Source: MWCR01 sp049325475 (GTDB lineage Bacteria; Patescibacteriota; Patescibacteriia; 2-12-FULL-60-25). Taken from it: DNA of 64,000 bases. The DNA lies in assembly GCA_049325475.1 (NCBI GenBank), contig JBMOLN010000007.1:496001-560000 (forward strand). The letters run 5' to 3'. The translations under genes and the position numbers were made by a program. This document shows, piece after piece, positions 30,063-41,500 of this stretch (position 1 is the first letter of the stretch; every line of letters starts with the position of its first letter). The notes under the pieces were generated by a model that saw only the letters and a list, made by a program, of their open reading frames with translations, searched no databases and was not told the DNA's origin.

Positions 30063-30665
30063 ATGGGTCTATTTAGCAAAAAAAACACGGAAAACATTAA
30101 TGAGGCGCCGCCAAAGGTAGCTTTGTATTTTTTCTTGGAACTTATTCAGGTTGTAGCCATTTCTTTGGCGATCATTATTCCCGTTCGTTATTTCCTGATC
30201 CAGCCGTTTTATGTTAAAGGCGCCTCCATGGAGCCCAATTTTTTTGATCACGAATACCTAATAATCGATGAAATCTCTTACCGCTTCAAAGAGCCTCAAC
30301 GCGGCGATATCCTGGTGTTTCACTACCCCAACGATCCGAAAAACTATTTTATCAAACGCTTAATCGGATTGCCGGGCGAAACCATAGAAGTCGGCGGCGG
30401 TCAAGTAAAAGTTTACAACGATCAATATCCCAACGGAATAGTTTTGGACGAATCTTTATATCTGGATGATACTTACACGGCGCAAAGCCGTACGGAAACC
30501 TTAAAGGCTAATCAATATTTCGTCCTGGGAGATAACCGCGCTTCCAGTCTTGATTCGCGTTATTTCGGCGCCATCGACGACGACGTCATTGTGGGCCGGG
30601 TCTGGCTAAGAGGCTGGCCGCTGGACCGCTGGAAGATATTTGATAAACCCGAATATAATCTTTAA
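30063..30665 (+). CDS. lepB: signal peptidase I
   Basis: Cleaves Sec signal peptides outside the membrane, needed for the many secreted proteins of this region. A 200-residue protein with one N-terminal helix (LELIQVVAISLAIIIPVRYFL), the Ser-Lys dyad (Ser55 in GASMEPN, Lys99 in FIKRLIGLPGE) and box E GDNRASSLDSR. Length is typical of single-anchor enzymes. Its TAA overlaps the hisS start by one base. Confidence 0.95.
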   Translation: MGLFSKKNTENINEAPPKVALYFFLELIQVVAISLAIIIPVRYFLIQPFYVKGASMEPNFFDHEYLIIDEISYRFKEPQRGDILVFHYPNDPKNYFIKRLIGLPGETIEVGGGQVKVYNDQYPNGIVLDESLYLDDTYTAQSRTETLKANQYFVLGDNRASSLDSRYFGAIDDDVIVGRVWLRGWPLDRWKIFDKPEYNL

Positions 30666-32041
30666 TGAATATGATTACTAAAAAACCTGCACCCGCAAAA
30701 AAAAGCGATGCTCCGGCAAAAAAAGCCGCGCAACCCATAAACCTTATTCGCGGCATGCGCGATCTCTTGCCTTCTGACTGGCCTTATTGGCGCATGGCTT
30801 TTGAAAATGCGCAAAAAGTCTGCGATTCTTACGGTTTTGGCCGCATAGAAACTCCTGTTGTTGAAGAAACGGCTCTTTTTGTGCGCGGCGTCGGTAAGCA
30901 GACCGATATCGTTGAAAAAGAGATGTACAGCTTCGAAACTTCCGGCGGCGATAATGTCTGCTTGCGCCCGGAAAATACAGCTGCGATTTGCCGTTCCTAT
31001 ATCCAGCACGGCATGCTGAATCTGCCGCAACCGGTCAAGCTCTGGTACTGGGGCCCAATGTTCCGCCACGATCGCCCTCAAGCCGGCCGCTACCGGCAGT
31101 TCTGGCAGTTTGGCGCAGAAATGATCGGCGAGGAGGATGCGGTAGTGGATGCTCAGCTCGCGCTCATCGCCTGGAGATTCCTTAAGGATTTGGGTCTTGA
31201 TACGGTCGTTCGCATCAATTCCATCGGCACACCTGAAAGCCGCCTCAACTACCGCAACGCATTGGTCGCCTACTTTAGGCCCAAACGCAATCGTTTAAAC
31301 GAAGATGATAAAAAACGCCTGCTTAAAAATCCTCTGCGGCTTTTGGATTCCAAGGATCCTGAAGTCATGGAAATGAAAGTCGAAGCCCCGCAAATCGTTG
31401 ACTGGCTCGATGAACCCTCTAAAAATCATTTTATGCAGGTTTTGGAATACCTCGATGAAGTCGGCGTGCCTTATCAGCTCGATCCTTTTCTTGTACGCGG
31501 TTTGGATTATTATACAAAAACGGTTTTTGAGCTTTATGATGCCAATGATGAAGGCGAGCAAGAGCCGATCGCTTTGGGAGGAGGCGGACGCTATGATGGT
31601 TTGATGGAAATCCTTGGCGGCCGGCCCACTCCTGCGGCAGGATTCGCCATAGGCCTTGACCGTGTTGTCAGTCGCTTAAAAGCCCGTGAAGATATCCGCA
31701 TACCCGAGGAGAAGGTGGATGTTTTTGTGGCGCAATTGGGTGAGAGCGGCCGCAAACGCGCTTTGGCTTTATTCGAAGAATTACGCAAAGCGGGCATCAA
31801 AGTCGCCGAAGCCTTTGCCAAGAATTCAATTAAAGCGCAAATGGATTTGGCTAATAAATTAAATGCAAAATACACAATTATTATCGGCCAAAAAGAAGTT
31901 CTGGATGAAACCGCCATTATCCGCGACATGGATGCCGGCACGCAAGAAATTATTGATGCCAAAAAGATTGTCCAAGTTTTGGAAAAAAAGTTAACCCAAA
32001 AATCGGTTGAAAACATAACTTCGGACATGGCCTCAAACTAA
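30665..32041 (+). CDS. hisS: histidyl-tRNA synthetase
   Basis: Class II synthetase charging tRNA-His. 458 residues with RGMRDLLPSDWPYW at the start, motif 1 region DIVEKEMYSF, motif 2 WYWGPMFRHDRPQAGRYRQF, the HisA region VRGLDYYTKTVFEL, motif 3 ALGGGGRYDGL...GFAIGLDRV, and the C-terminal anticodon-binding domain (VDVFVAQLGESGRKRALALF). A short Lys/Ala/Pro-rich N-terminal extension is present. Start at 30665 or at the ATG two codons on. Likely read with lepB. Confidence 0.95.
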   Translation: MNMITKKPAPAKKSDAPAKKAAQPINLIRGMRDLLPSDWPYWRMAFENAQKVCDSYGFGRIETPVVEETALFVRGVGKQTDIVEKEMYSFETSGGDNVCLRPENTAAICRSYIQHGMLNLPQPVKLWYWGPMFRHDRPQAGRYRQFWQFGAEMIGEEDAVVDAQLALIAWRFLKDLGLDTVVRINSIGTPESRLNYRNALVAYFRPKRNRLNEDDKKRLLKNPLRLLDSKDPEVMEMKVEAPQIVDWLDEPSKNHFMQVLEYLDEVGVPYQLDPFLVRGLDYYTKTVFELYDANDEGEQEPIALGGGGRYDGLMEILGGRPTPAAGFAIGLDRVVSRLKAREDIRIPEEKVDVFVAQLGESGRKRALALFEELRKAGIKVAEAFAKNSIKAQMDLANKLNAKYTIIIGQKEVLDETAIIRDMDAGTQEIIDAKKIVQVLEKKLTQKSVENITSDMASN

Positions 32042-32071
32042 CAACCGGCAAGCTAAAACTTTAAATATAAA

Positions 32072-32105
32072 CTGCAAAGAGCAAGGCTTTGATAACTCTT
32101 TGCAG
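32072..32105 (+). other. 10-bp hairpin behind hisS
   Basis: CTGCAAAGAG (32072-32081) and CTCTTTGCAG (32096-32105) are exact complements. No T-run follows directly, so termination is uncertain. Confidence 0.55.
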
Positions 32106-32254
32106 CTTTCAGTTCCGGCTTTTACCTTCAGCCTTGAGCTTTGGCTAAAGTCTGGCGTCTAGAGAACTAAGTATTACACGCTTCGAGCCTGGTGCTTCGT
32201 ACTAGCGTCTAGCATCTAGTGACCATCATCGTGTATCCCGCACCGTGCATTGTC

Positions 32255-32324
32255 TGACGTTTCGCGTTATACGTTATACGTTCCACGTTCTACGTTCTAC
32301 GTTATACGTTATACGTTGCGAGTT
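32255..32324. repeat. heptamer array, ACGT-type, 10 units
   Basis: TGACGTT, TCGCGTT, ATACGTT twice, CCACGTT, CTACGTT twice, ATACGTT twice, GCGAGTT. CTAG-type words (GCGTCTAG, GCATCTAG) lie at 32155-32220 just before. No gene is seen in the 32042-32432 gap. Confidence 0.85.
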
Positions 32325-32343
32325 TCGCGAGCAGAGTCTTTCA

Positions 32344-32372
32344 TTGACAGCAAAGCTTGGCTCGTGTATTAT
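32344..32372 (+). promoter_or_regulatory. promoter of rpsU-yqeY
   Basis: TTGACA (32344-32349), 17-bp spacer, TATTAT (32367-32372). Confidence 0.7.
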
Positions 32373-32432
32373 AATTTCGTATCCTTTACAGGGATGCCTA
32401 ATTTAGATATTTTTTAGAAAGGAGTTGAAACC

Positions 32433-32663
32433 ATGGTCGAAGTAAAAAGAAAAAAGGGTGAAACTTTTGATGGCTTGTTGCGCCGTTTTCAGCGCCGCAT
32501 GCAACAGGGCGGAATCTCTCTCGAAGTCCGTAAAAAAAGATTTCATAAGCGGGCCAAAAATAAAAATCAGGCCCGCAACAGCGCATTAAGGCGTGAAGCC
32601 AAAAAAGCGCAATATGATTATCTCTATAAGACCGGACAGTTAAAAGATGATCATCGCAATTAA
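32433..32663 (+). CDS. rpsU: 30S ribosomal protein bS21
   Basis: Small basic subunit protein near the mRNA exit, involved in initiation. The 76-residue sequence VEVKRKKGETFDGLLRRFQRRMQQGG followed by RKKRFHKRAKNKNQARNSALRR is a clear bS21. A strong AAAGGAGTTG ribosome binding site precedes the ATG. Heads an rpsU-yqeY pair, a common arrangement. Confidence 0.95.
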   Translation: MVEVKRKKGETFDGLLRRFQRRMQQGGISLEVRKKRFHKRAKNKNQARNSALRREAKKAQYDYLYKTGQLKDDHRN

Positions 32664-32680
32664 AAATAACCTATAAAAAC

Positions 32681-33124
32681 ATGAATCTCTTAGAACGTGT
32701 TGACAACGATCTTAAGCAGGCCATGAAATCAAAAAATGAGTCGGAGCTTTCAATACTCCGGCTTATTCGTGCCGGTTTTAAAAACAAGCAAATTGATTTG
32801 GGGCATGAACTCACCAACGATGAGGCCGAAGCCGTAATCAAGACAATGGTTAAACAAGGTAAGGATGCTTTGGTTGATTTTGAAACCGCCGGCCGGCAAG
32901 ATCTGATTGAAAAACAACTCATCGAGCTTAAATTTCTTGAAACTTTTTTGCCTCCGCCGATGTCCGAAGAAGAACTTCGCAATCTGTGCAATCAGGCAAT
33001 CCAAGAAAGCGGGGCGCAGACTCAAAAAGATATGGGAAAGGCAATCGGGCTGGTTATGAAAAAGGCCGGAGGGCGGGCTGACGGCAATTCTGTAAAAACT
33101 ATCCTCACCGAACTGCTTGCCTAA
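32681..33124 (+). CDS. yqeY: GatB/YqeY domain protein
   Basis: A 147-residue free-standing YqeY protein, related to the tail domain of the GatB amidotransferase subunit and thought to contact tRNA. Landmarks: LLERVDNDLKQAMKSKNESELSILRLI, NDEAEAVIKTMVKQ, QLIELKFLETFLPPPMSEEEL and the end GKAIGLVMKKAGGRADGNSVKTIL. Follows rpsU by 17 bp. Confidence 0.93.
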   Translation: MNLLERVDNDLKQAMKSKNESELSILRLIRAGFKNKQIDLGHELTNDEAEAVIKTMVKQGKDALVDFETAGRQDLIEKQLIELKFLETFLPPPMSEEELRNLCNQAIQESGAQTQKDMGKAIGLVMKKAGGRADGNSVKTILTELLA

Positions 33125-33146
33125 AGTCGCAAACTGCTTTTTATTG

Positions 33147-33155
33147 TGCTATAAT
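33147..33155 (+). promoter_or_regulatory. extended -10 promoter of the surface operon
   Basis: TGCTATAAT at 33147-33155, giving a leader of about 50 nt ahead of ATG 33211. Confidence 0.6.
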
Positions 33156-33210
33156 TTAAGACAACGGAAACGGTAATTGTGGAATATTCCCGTAAGGTTT
33201 TCTTCTGCCC

Positions 33211-35148
33211 ATGCTGGAGAAGGATTTAAATCGTAGAACCGCCGCTGTTCTGATTAAGAAACAGGTTAAAAAATCTGTAATTATTTTATTTATCATAAGT
33301 TTTTGCGCATTTGCTTTTCAGCCTGTCTATGCCCAGCTTGAAGGGAGTCAGGAGAGCGTAAATGCGGTCGCGGCCGCGGCAGGTGTTCAGCCCGGGCAAA
33401 ATATTTTCGAGATCATCGGCAATATCATCAACATCGCTCTTGGCATGGTTGGCGTTATCTTGCTTGTTATGATCCTCTATTCCGGCTACCAGTACATGAC
33501 AGCCGGCGGCAATACCGAGCAAGTCCAAAAAGCCACGGCCAGAATACGCAATGCCATCATCGGTTTGCTGATCATCCTCGCATCATTTGCTATAGTCAAT
33601 TTTATAATCAATTGGTTAACCGGCGCGGGCCCCGGTTTTGCGCCTTCCGGCTATCAATGGCAGGCTCCGCAAACCTTCCAGCAGTATTCCAATTCCGGAT
33701 CACTGGGCGCGGGCGTAATCGAATACCATTACCCGGAACGCAATCAGCAAAATATTCCCCGCAATACATCAATCGCCATATCATTTAAAGAAGCGATTGA
33801 TCCGGCATCCTTTATCCAAGATTGGACAGTTGCGACTCCGGATCTTTATGAACTTAACAGCTCGCTTATCAAAATCCACCCGCAGGACAATGCAAATCAA
33901 GATTTGCAGCCCGATCAGGCCCGCGTCACGGTCTCTGCCGATAAAAAGACTGTTGTCATCAAACCCAATAATCCGCTCGGCAATTCACAGTCTCCGGTTT
34001 GGTATGAGGTTGAGCTGACCGGCGGATCGGACGGCATTAAAAATGCCTCCGGCACGGCTGTCTTCACAGGGTCCTTTTCCGATGGATACAATTGGGATTT
34101 TGAGGTTTCCACTGAAATCGACACGACGCCGCCGCAAATCGTGTCTCATATTCCATACAATAACGGCGTTTATGACCGCAATATAGTTGTGCAGATTAAT
34201 TTCGACGAACCCATGCTGCCCATGAGCGTTGCCGGCATCTTTCAGAAGCAAAACCCCAACATCAATTTTCAGAACATCGTAACATCAGAAAATCAAGGCG
34301 GTTCCAGCGAAGTCATCGAGGGCGAATACCGGATATCAAACGGTTATCGTACTGTTGAATTCATCACCACGGATGCCTGCGGAACAAATTCCTGCCTCGT
34401 CACCATGTACTGCCTGCCGCCCGATGCGGGAATCGACGTCCTTGTTAAAGCCGCAACCTTAAGCGCCAATCCCCCGCAAGCCGCAGAAATCGGTCCTTTT
34501 GGCTTTGACGGCGCGGTAGATATGGCGGGGAATTCTTTGGACGGCGACGGCGACGGCGCCGCTCAAGGTCCTCAGCCCGGCGGCAATGATGATTATCGAT
34601 TCAATTTTGCCACCAATAACGAAATCAATCTTTCGGCTCCGGTTATTACGGCTTTAAATCCGGAAGTTTTACAAGGTCAAATAGCGGTTGATCAAAACGT
34701 GGAAATAACCTGGGATTCCATACTGATGTCGTATTCCATCAATACGGGCAGTGTTTTTATGACCCGCGCCGGTCCGGCTGAAGACGCTCTTGGCCCCAAA
34801 GGCGGCGATACTTGGTGGTTTTTCCCGACTTCGCAAAAATTAAACGCAGCCGGCAATCCCGTGGCGCCCAGCGAGGAACCCGTCGCTACCAAAATAGAAT
34901 TGCATCACCGTCCTTTTCTGCCCTCTGAAATTCCGCCGGCCAATTCAAATCCATGGGATTATTTAAGTCTTTACGCTCCGCAAGTTAATCAAAACTTAAT
35001 GAACATATATCAAAACTGTTTCAATCCGGCTACGTCAGATCTTGACGGGGACGGAACTGTAAATTCCGGCGGGCCCAATAATCCCAATCTCTGCAACGAA
35101 GCTCCGTTTAACGATATTTGTGAAAATTCACCAAACTGGAGACCATGA
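33211..35148 (+). CDS. pilin-headed secreted protein with Ig-like domains
   Basis: A 645-residue exported protein. The signal peptide is about residues 15-42 (VIILFIISFCAFAFQPVYAQ). A two-helix T4SS-pilin (TrbC/VirB2-like) module of the type seen in Patescibacteria follows (IINIALGMVGVILLVMILYSG, YMTAGGNTEQVQKATARIRNA, IIGLLIILASFAIVNFIINW). The rest is extracellular: Ig-like regions of the Big_5/SbsA kind (IPRNTSIAISFKEAIDPASF; VVQINFDEPMLPMSV), and two short Asp-rich calcium-type loops (LDGDGDGAA, DLDGDGTVNSGG). First gene of a tight operon; its stop overlaps the next start in ATGA. Role, perhaps cell-surface attachment or pilus base, is inferred. Confidence 0.85.
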   Translation: MLEKDLNRRTAAVLIKKQVKKSVIILFIISFCAFAFQPVYAQLEGSQESVNAVAAAAGVQPGQNIFEIIGNIINIALGMVGVILLVMILYSGYQYMTAGGNTEQVQKATARIRNAIIGLLIILASFAIVNFIINWLTGAGPGFAPSGYQWQAPQTFQQYSNSGSLGAGVIEYHYPERNQQNIPRNTSIAISFKEAIDPASFIQDWTVATPDLYELNSSLIKIHPQDNANQDLQPDQARVTVSADKKTVVIKPNNPLGNSQSPVWYEVELTGGSDGIKNASGTAVFTGSFSDGYNWDFEVSTEIDTTPPQIVSHIPYNNGVYDRNIVVQINFDEPMLPMSVAGIFQKQNPNINFQNIVTSENQGGSSEVIEGEYRISNGYRTVEFITTDACGTNSCLVTMYCLPPDAGIDVLVKAATLSANPPQAAEIGPFGFDGAVDMAGNSLDGDGDGAAQGPQPGGNDDYRFNFATNNEINLSAPVITALNPEVLQGQIAVDQNVEITWDSILMSYSINTGSVFMTRAGPAEDALGPKGGDTWWFFPTSQKLNAAGNPVAPSEEPVATKIELHHRPFLPSEIPPANSNPWDYLSLYAPQVNQNLMNIYQNCFNPATSDLDGDGTVNSGGPNNPNLCNEAPFNDICENSPNWRP

Positions 35149-35534
35149 TCAAGCGCACTCAATTTGTCGCACCCGCGATTTTCCTAATCCTGCTTACAGG
35201 TTTGATTTTTGCAACTCCGGCATCGGCCGCCTCATCTCCCATCGACCTGGAATCATTGAGTGAAATGCTGAATCTTTCCGATAAAGATCCGCGTGCCATA
35301 GCAGCAGAGCTTATAAATGTTTTTATCAGCTTTTTGGCCGTCATTTTCGTTGTCCTTATTCTTCATGCCGGTTTTCTATTCATGATCTCCGGCGGTGACA
35401 AGGAAAAAACCGCCAAAGCCAGGCGGGCAATAGCTAATGCAATCATCGGCCTCGCTATTGTGCTTTCTTCCTGGGCTATAACCACATTTGCCATCGATGC
35501 AATAACCAATGCTTTAGCCGGGGGCCAATCATAA
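35145..35534 (+). CDS. stand-alone T4SS-pilin-like protein
   Basis: A 129-residue protein with a signal peptide (FVAPAIFLILLTGLIFATPASAA) and only the two-helix pilin module: LINVFISFLAVIFVVLILHAGFLFMISGGDKEKTAKARRAIANAIIGLAIVLSSWAITTF. The motif pattern (helix, SGGD, charged hinge with Lys/Arg/Ala, second helix ending in W) is the same as in its two neighbours. VirB2/TrbC pilins form conjugative pili; whether these polymerise is unknown. Four-base ATGA overlap with the gene before, 4 bp gap to the one after. Confidence 0.85.
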   Translation: MIKRTQFVAPAIFLILLTGLIFATPASAASSPIDLESLSEMLNLSDKDPRAIAAELINVFISFLAVIFVVLILHAGFLFMISGGDKEKTAKARRAIANAIIGLAIVLSSWAITTFAIDAITNALAGGQS

Positions 35535-35538
35535 TAAC

Positions 35539-38500
35539 ATGAAATTTCGCATCATCATCGCCGCTTTGGCGGTTATAACAAGCCTCGTAATGGGCGGTGA
35601 TTTTATTTCTGCGGTTAATGCTCAAGTCATTGATCCGGGTTTGAATGCCGTCAATGAAAATATTGGTCTTTCCGCCGCGGATCCGCGCGTTATTGCCGCC
35701 CGAATCATTAATATCGCTTTGGGCTTTTTGGGAGCCGTCATGCTCATCCTCATTCTTTACGCGGGATTTTTATGGATGACTGCCGGCGGTGACGGAGCGC
35801 AAGTGGATAAAGCTAAAAAATATTTACGAAATGCCATCATCGGCGTGGCTATCATTTTATTGTCCTGGGCAATCGCGTCATTTGTCATTAATGCTTTGTT
35901 AAACGCGACGGGCGGGGCCGGAGGCGGCGGAGGCGGCGGGGCCGGAGGCGGCGGAGGTCCGGGCGGCGGTTTTGGCGGCGGCGCTGCCGATGTTTTCCGC
36001 ATTGTTTCCAAGAGTCCGGCCGGTCAAGTGGATAATGCCGATCTTATTGTCCGCATTTTATTTAACCGCGAAGTTGATAATAACTCCTTATCGGAGCTTT
36101 TGTTGTCGCCCGGTGTCGGCGGCAGCTGGGAAATAGATTCCGGCAATCCCAAACGGGTTATTTTTACGCCAACCGATCCTTGTCCCGGCGCTCCGCAAAA
36201 AGGCTGTTTTGCTTTTGATACCCAATATTCGGTGACAGTCGGTTCTGACTTCCGTTCCGCATCCAACGAGCAAATTCGCTGCGGCGGCTTTTATCCGGAC
36301 TGCACTTTTACTTTCACATCCGGCAATACGGTTGATAATCAAGCGCCTGACGTCACAATTAAAAATCTTTATGATGGCAAAAGCGTTCCCGTTGACTCCG
36401 CCGTAGAAGTCATTGCCGGCGCTGTGGATGACATTGGAATTTCGGGAATGGAATTTTCCGAAGCCGGACAGATATTTCATTCGGACGGGCCGAATCAATC
36501 ACCGACTCCGAAAACATTTGAAACAACAGGGTATTGGGATACCGTCGGCAAAGTCGCAAAGCAAAGCTATGCCGTTACGGTTCGCGCCGCGGATCTGGAC
36601 AGCAATGTCGGAACCGATAATGTCAATGTTATCGTTTTAAACCAGCATTGTTTTAATGTTGTTCAGGATCAAGATGAAACCGGAATCGACTGCGGCGGAG
36701 TAGACTGCCTTTCCTGCAACGGTTCAGCCTGCACAAACAATGCGGATTGCTCGTCGGGACTATGTGTAAATGGAATCTGCGTTGAACAACCGATAATCAC
36801 GGATGTAAAACCATCAAGCGGCGCCGTCGGCACTTATGTCTCCATTTGGGGCGATAATTTCGGCGACACGGGAACCGTCACATTTTTAGGCCCTCCCGAA
36901 ATCACGGCCGGCGCTCCTCAAGCCTGCATAACAGCAGGAGCGCAAACCTGGTCTGATCACTTCGTTCTGGTCGAAGTCCCGCAAGGTGCGGCTACAGGAT
37001 CTATCCGCTTGTTAAACGGCAACAGCAATCTTGCCGACCGGACCGATGATGACCGCGGGCCTCAATTTACATTTAATTTAACCAATGAACAAAAACCCGG
37101 ACTTTGCGCCGCGGATCCAACCAGCGGCCAGCCCGGCGATGCGGTAGATCTTATCGGCGGCAACTTGGGTTCCGCCGGCGGGCAAGTCTTATTTGGCAAT
37201 ACTCTTTATAATGCCAATACCTGGAATGATGCCTTGGTCGGCTTTATTGCGCCGATCGTTAATCCCGGCGCCTACGGTGTGGCAATCGTCCATCAAAACG
37301 GATTGGAATCAAATAAAGTACCGTTTAAAGTCCAAACCCCGGCTTCCGCCCAAGCCGCTCCGGAGATTACTTTTATAGACCCCAATACCGCGCCCCGCGG
37401 CCAGTACATAACCATTGCCGGCCAAAGATTCGGCACAGCGCCGGGCATCGTCAAATTCTATGATAAAGCCGCCGATAAAACCTATAACGGCGATGCCGCA
37501 TTTCCCAATGAATGCGCCGGAGGCTGGTGGAAAGATAATAATATAGTAATTAAGGTGCCGACTGTAGATGCCAATGTTGTTAAGCCGGCGTCATTTAGCG
37601 TCTACATCGTCCGCAATGATCAGAAAGAGTCCAACAGAGTTGATTTTACCTATTCCGACGGCACGCCGGGTCCGGGTATTTGCGCGATCAATCCCACCAG
37701 CGGGCCGGCGGGTTCTCTGGTTAGTCTGAAAGGCGAACGTTTTGGAAATTCCGGCGCCAATAATCAAGTTGTGTTCGCCACCGGGCAAACAGCATCTGTG
37801 CAATCTTGGCAATCCAATCAAATCGATGTAACGGTTCCAGGGCAGGCAATAACCGGCGCAGTCTTTGCATCTGTGGGGGGGATAGATTCCAATCAAGTTC
37901 AATTTGCTGTCGCTGATTGCAATAATACACCCAATATCTGCGCGGCGGGTCAAATTTGTTGCGCGGACGGCACTTGTTCTGATACGGTTTGCGCGCAAAA
38001 ATCTTTTACTGCCGGCTATGCCTGGCAAATCTCCACCGGAGTTGTGCCCAAGTCTCCCAATATAGTTGAGTTTTGCGATGCTTCGGGCCAGAGTCAGCAA
38101 AATCCGTCCCCCACTCCATGGCTTAATCATAAAGGCGGGGATCAGGTTTGTATAAATCCGCCCCCCAAGATCGGCGTGCTGTTTGATATGGATATTGATT
38201 GGCCTCCGGCACAGGCTCCCAAGCAATTATTTTCACTGAAAAAATGTGTTGGCGCCGGTTTTGATCCCTGTGAAGATCTTGAAGAAGTGAATATCACCAC
38301 GCCTTCCATGTCCATAAGCGGAGTGCCTTATGTCACTTTTGAACCAACATCTCCGCTCGATCCTGATGCTCTGTATTATGTCTTGGTTTCCAAAAACGTG
38401 CGCAGTGCGGATCTGACCTACGGAACCGTCATGGATGAAAAAACTTCTTGTCCCGAACCTGATTTGGGCTATTGTTATCAATTCAGAACCAGGAATGATA

Positions 38501-41500
38501 CGGGTGATTGCGAAGTTGGGGCTGTTTATGTCAACCCCTGGAAAGCAACCGTCGAAGGCGGTGAGGAGCAGGAGTTCGAAGCTCTGCCTGCCACTAAAGG
38601 CGCTGAATGCAATCTCATGAAATGCGATAGTTTTGATTTTGACTGGACAACCGACCCGGCCTCAAAAGCTTCAATCGACGGTACTCAAAATCCGGCCAAT
38701 TCTTGCCATCAAGTCGTAATCGCCGGATCACAAGAAGCCATGACAGACCCCGTCAAGGTCCGTGCCGAAGAAATCTTATCCGCGGAATCCGGCTTGGCTG
38801 ATCTTTATATACGTTTTATCACCCCAAAAGTCATGGATCGCTTTTCTGAATGTGATACAACTTGTTCCAACTCATATCTCTGGGCGCAGTTTAATACTTC
38901 GCTCTGGTCGGATACCGCGCCTTCGGTGGCGAATTCGGTTATAGTCAAGGATCCTCTAAAGCCCGGTAATTACTATCGCAACGTCAAACTTTTCCGATGT
39001 AAAAACGAAAATTGTTACGTGGAAGAGCAAACTGAAGTTCCGGTTAAAGTCACTTTGGATCCGGTTTCTTTTTTGGAGCAATATAAAAACAAACCTTACA
39101 GTTTTGTAAAAATCGAACCGGTTCAGGACATGGCTGCGGGGGCTTATTATCAAGTCTGGCTGAACGGCGGCGAACCCGATGCTCTTATGAGCCGTTATGG
39201 CGTTATTTTGCCCAAACCCGAAGTCTGGCAATTCAGGGTCAGATTAACCAATGAAGCTTGCAAACCGGATGCTGTTATCGTTCGTCCGGCGCAAAAAATC
39301 GAAGAGCAAATCGGCGACAGGGAATTGTTCGGCGCCTCGATTGTCAACAAAGAAGATAAATGCCATGCCGAAGGGCAAACCTTAAAAGTCTTGCAGTCAT
39401 TTAATTGGAGCTTTGCCGATCCGGCTCAACAGGTCGCCAAGTTTGTATTCAGTGGCATAGATACCGGAGGAATTTTGCCCAAGGGCTGCGCCAATAACTG
39501 TACTTTGGAAGGCTCTCAAGGTATTTTCGGTAAAATCGCAACCTGCGGCAACGGTATCGTGGAAACCACGGATGATAATTTTTGCCAAGCCGGCAAGACT
39601 CTGGCCGGCCAGCCGTGTATTATTTTGCCCAATGAATCCGGAGCCGGCGAACAATGCGACGGCGGCGGTCTTTGCGATAATCAAAATTGTCTGTTTAACC
39701 CTGTATCCACTCTTACTTGCGGCGACGGCGTTGTGCAATATCAAAGCGGTGAAATGTGCGATCCGGGTGTACGGTGCTGGGATGCAACAACCACGCAATC
39801 CGTCATCGGCATGCCTTGTAACAGCGCGCAAGCTATCGATACATGCACGGCCGCCGGCGGAACTTGCGCTATGCGCGAATACCGAGGCTGTTCAACCGGC
39901 TGCCGCAATCTTGGTTCGTCATCGGTAGCCACTTCGGTCTGCGGCAATGGCGGCGCTCCCGGCGCCGGCGAGGATTGCGACCAAGGCGCGCTAAACGGTA
40001 TCGGAGGCTGTACCAAAAATTGCTTGCATCGCGGATCAACGAGTCAAGTCAGTTCAATTTGCGGCAACGGAACCAAAGAACCGGGCGAATCCTGCGAAGC
40101 TCCCGGCGCCGGTCAACCCGTTCCGTCCTATTGTGATGATAAAAAATGCATTAATCTCGGCTTATCCGCTTGCGCGCAAAAGACTGATCCGAATTGCTGC
40201 GGCAACGGCAAAGTTGAGGCCGGCGAAGACTGTGATTTTGGCGATAATGCCAAGGGTGATGGTTGCTCTGCCGATTGTCTGTATGAAGGTTCATCATATA
40301 AATACAAACAGCCCAGTTTTTGCGGGAATGGCGTATTGGAAACCGGCGAGGCTTGCGAATCCTCCCAGCTGGGCGATGGTAAAATCGATCCGATCCAACT
40401 GGCCGAAATAGAGCCCGGCTTGGGAACTCCCAATGCCGACGATATAATATCCACCGATATTAAATGCGGTTATGAAAATATAAACGGTACGGCGCTCTAC
40501 GGTGTCCAGTGCGGCAAAACCCTGGAAAGTGAATGCAACGCGCCCAATGGCCTAGGCGATAACGGCTGCTGCTCACCGCGTCCCGAACTTACTTACACAT
40601 ATCCGGCCGCAGACAATCAGGGTCAGGGCTGGTGCCGCAACATACAAATTGAAGCCCGTTTTGCCAGACGGATGGATGTTAATTCCGTTACAAATAATTT
40701 CGTTTTAGCCAAAGAATATATAAATGTAAATGATTGTCCGGACGGCTACGAACCTCTGGCTGTCGCCGAGCCCAAAACACCGCAGGGCTTCTGGGGCTGG
40801 CTGGCCAATGCCTGGCACGGCTTGGTTGCCTGGATAACAGGTTCACCGGCCAAAGCGGTTTATTGTATCCAGTCCGTATCCGGAACGCTCCAGCCCAAAG
40901 GCACATCAACCACGGATTTTGTTTACCGGCTGAACGAGGTTTTGGAACCAAATACCAAATACATTGTCCGTTTCAAAGGCGATCCGGATGCGGGCAGCGC
41001 CAATGACGCGGGAGTAAAGCAGGGCATAAAAACCCTGCAGGGCGTTGTCGCTTTCGCGGACACGGGAGAAAATCTTCAGGCATTGGGGGATTATTCTTGG
41101 TGGTTTGAAACCGGATCCGATATCTGCCGGATAAACAATATTAATGTCGTCGACACTAATCCCGACCACCCGGGTTATTATCAAAAGCCCAATGAAGAAC
41201 ATCTTTTTAATGCCTTGGCTCAATCAATTCAAAACGGCGTGCCGCAAAATCTTTCCCAGTCGAATGTTTACTCCTGGCAGTGGCTCCCTTGGATAGTGAG
41301 CGATCCTGTTTTGGCCGCGGCCAATGATGATCCCGCGAGTCAAACGCAATCCGTCAGCCAGTCCGCCATACGCGTCAGCGATAAAAACGGTTCGGCTATG
41401 GTTTTTGCGACAGTTTTAATCAATAAAGACGAATTATCAACCAATTTCAGCACAGCAGGCACCACGGTTGAGGGCGCTACTCCTATAGTCGTCTTCCTTT

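Noticed and set aside
33211..35534. A conjugative type IV secretion locus
   Set aside because: Only pilin-like modules are present; no VirB4, VirB6, VirD4 or relaxase gene lies in the window.
35905..35985. Frameshift or assembly error in the GGC/GGA-rich stretch of the giant gene
   Set aside because: The frame is intact on both sides, the pilin module and the Ig domain are both complete, and Gly linkers at this place are plausible.
37591..38226. 211-residue antisense frame in the giant gene, and similar long frames at 42794-43429 and 46648-47337
   Set aside because: All overlap the continuous 3,850-residue frame, show Arg/Ile- or Ala-rich shadow composition and have no domain or start signal.
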